DNA from: Thermoplasmata archaeon
Lineage (GTDB): Archaea; Thermoplasmatota; Thermoplasmata; RBG-16-68-12; JAGMCJ01
Assembly: GCA_023129265.1 (NCBI GenBank)
Contig: JAGMCJ010000155.1
Location: forward strand, 1 to 14,747
Direction: 5' to 3'
Length of the DNA stretch: 14,747 bases
Part shown: in pieces, positions 14,488 through 14,747 of the stretch
Layout of the letters: each line of letters begins with the position of its first letter
Numbering within the stretch: the first letter of the stretch is position 1
Made by a program: the position numbers and the translations under genes
Notes under the pieces: generated by a model
The model's input: the letters and a program-made list of their open reading frames with translations, nothing else
Databases searched by the model: none
Told to the model about the DNA's origin: nothing

Positions 14488-14510
14488 GGAACGGTCAAGC
14501 GAGCGGTTCC
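14488..14510 (-). terminator. Weak hairpin just after the VOC gene stop
   Basis: On the minus strand GGAAC and GTTCC can pair across a 13-base loop, starting two bases after the stop at 14512-14514. No T-run follows closely, so a terminator role is doubtful. Confidence 0.2.
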
Positions 14511-14511
14511 G

Positions 14512-14747
14512 TCATGACCTCTCGATGAGCTCTATGAGGACGTCGTTAGGATCCTCGAAGAAGGCAATCCTCGGCCCGCCAGGATTGAGGCGGAAGGGCT
14601 CGTCCGTCACGTTCCCGCCGGATTCCTTGACCTTCTGAAGGACGCCGTCCATATCGTCCGTCTCCAGGGCGATGTGGTCGAAGACCCTGTCCTCGTACTC
14701 CGCCTGAGAGTAGCTCTCCTGCCGGTTGTAGTGCGTGAGCTCCAGCT
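14512..14747 (-). CDS. VOC-superfamily (glyoxalase/epimerase-like) protein, C-terminal part (partial, runs off right edge)
   Basis: The last 77 residues of a metal-dependent vicinal-oxygen-chelate enzyme. Visible: LELTHY at the edge (Glu2, the position of the first-module metal ligand), then the second beta-alpha-beta-beta-beta module with FDHIAL (His24, expected metal ligand), a helix (MDGVLQKVKESG), NPGGPRIAFFEDPNDV, and the closing IELIER (Glu72, expected metal ligand). This Glu-His-Glu pattern fits lactoylglutathione lyase-like and methylmalonyl-CoA epimerase-like enzymes; which substrate is used cannot be told without the N-terminal half. The stop is TGA at 14512-14514. The neighbours in the window give no pathway context. 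Confidence 0.85.
   Translation of the reverse strand, partial: LELTHYNRQESYSQAEYEDRVFDHIALETDDMDGVLQKVKESGGNVTDEPFRLNPGGPRIAFFEDPNDVLIELIERS

Larger units (their letters stand above)
14137..14511. other. 375-base gap without an intact gene
   Basis: Between the winged-helix gene and the VOC gene. No tRNA-like cloverleaf or rRNA was recognised. It holds a possible decayed coding remnant (14216-14408), a 6-bp inverted repeat TCCTGC/GCAGGA around three C (14304-14318), a TATA-like box within an inverted repeat (14446-14475), and a GGAAC/GTTCC hairpin (14488-14510) just past the VOC stop. Overlapping minus-strand frames reach 95 residues here but lack recognisable domains. Confidence 0.5.

Noticed and set aside
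14262..14498. Minus-strand open frame of 78 residues in the gap (YENFERLLGL...).
   Set aside because: Some of its N-terminal part looks protein-like, but there is no ribosome site, no domain, and its start region overlaps the TATA-like inverted repeat. Left as unresolved rather than called.
14137..14511. A tRNA or other structured RNA in the gap.
   Set aside because: Only short hairpins were found; no cloverleaf, T-loop pattern or rRNA-like segment was recognised by eye.
1..14747. CRISPR arrays, insertion sequences or phage attachment sites.
   Set aside because: No regularly spaced repeats, no transposase or integrase motifs, and no long terminal inverted repeats were seen.

Overview
The window looks archaeal, most likely a mesophilic or moderately thermophilic euryarchaeote of the Thermoplasmatota kind. 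This is inferred from gene content: a fused two-module TadC/ArlJ-type membrane protein, a KaiC/RAD55-type ATPase with an archaeal Walker A, AT-rich TATA boxes upstream of genes, and very large secreted S8 proteases with fibronectin-III and Ig-like modules. No rRNA, tRNA, CRISPR array or insertion sequence was seen.

Layout. (1) Positions 1-3679, plus strand: the last 26 codons of an unidentified gene, then a type II/IV secretion ATPase (TadA/ArlI family) and its membrane platform (TadC/ArlJ family). The three overlap by a few bases, so this is one translationally coupled operon entering from the left. (2) Positions 3717-12447, minus strand: two giant paralogous exported subtilisin-like proteases in tandem, of 1181 and 1713 residues. 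The larger is transcribed first, from a clear TATA box and a strong Shine-Dalgarno; the smaller follows after 43 bases. The larger carries one extra N-terminal propeptide-like module and a block of about 470 residues (Rossmann-like, Kre9/KNH-like and Ig-like modules) absent from the smaller. Both end in the same duplicated C-terminal module. (3) Positions 12579-14136: a minus-strand KaiC-like single-domain ATPase and a divergent plus-strand winged-helix protein share an AT-rich control region containing short direct repeats. (4) Positions 14137-14511: a gap with a possible decayed coding remnant and a TATA-like box inside an inverted repeat. (5) Positions 14512-14747, minus strand: the C-terminal end of a VOC-superfamily (glyoxalase-like) protein.

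How the parts may work together. The ATPase/platform pair would power assembly of a type IV pilus-like filament or secretion at the cell envelope, but no pilin or prepilin peptidase gene lies in the window. The two proteases would leave through their own N-terminal signals, mature by removal of tandem propeptide-like modules, and work outside the cell. The KaiC-like ATPase and the winged-helix protein are probably regulatory. No direct functional link between the secretion pair, the proteases and the ATPase is shown by the sequence. The most unusual part is the architecture of the protease pair.
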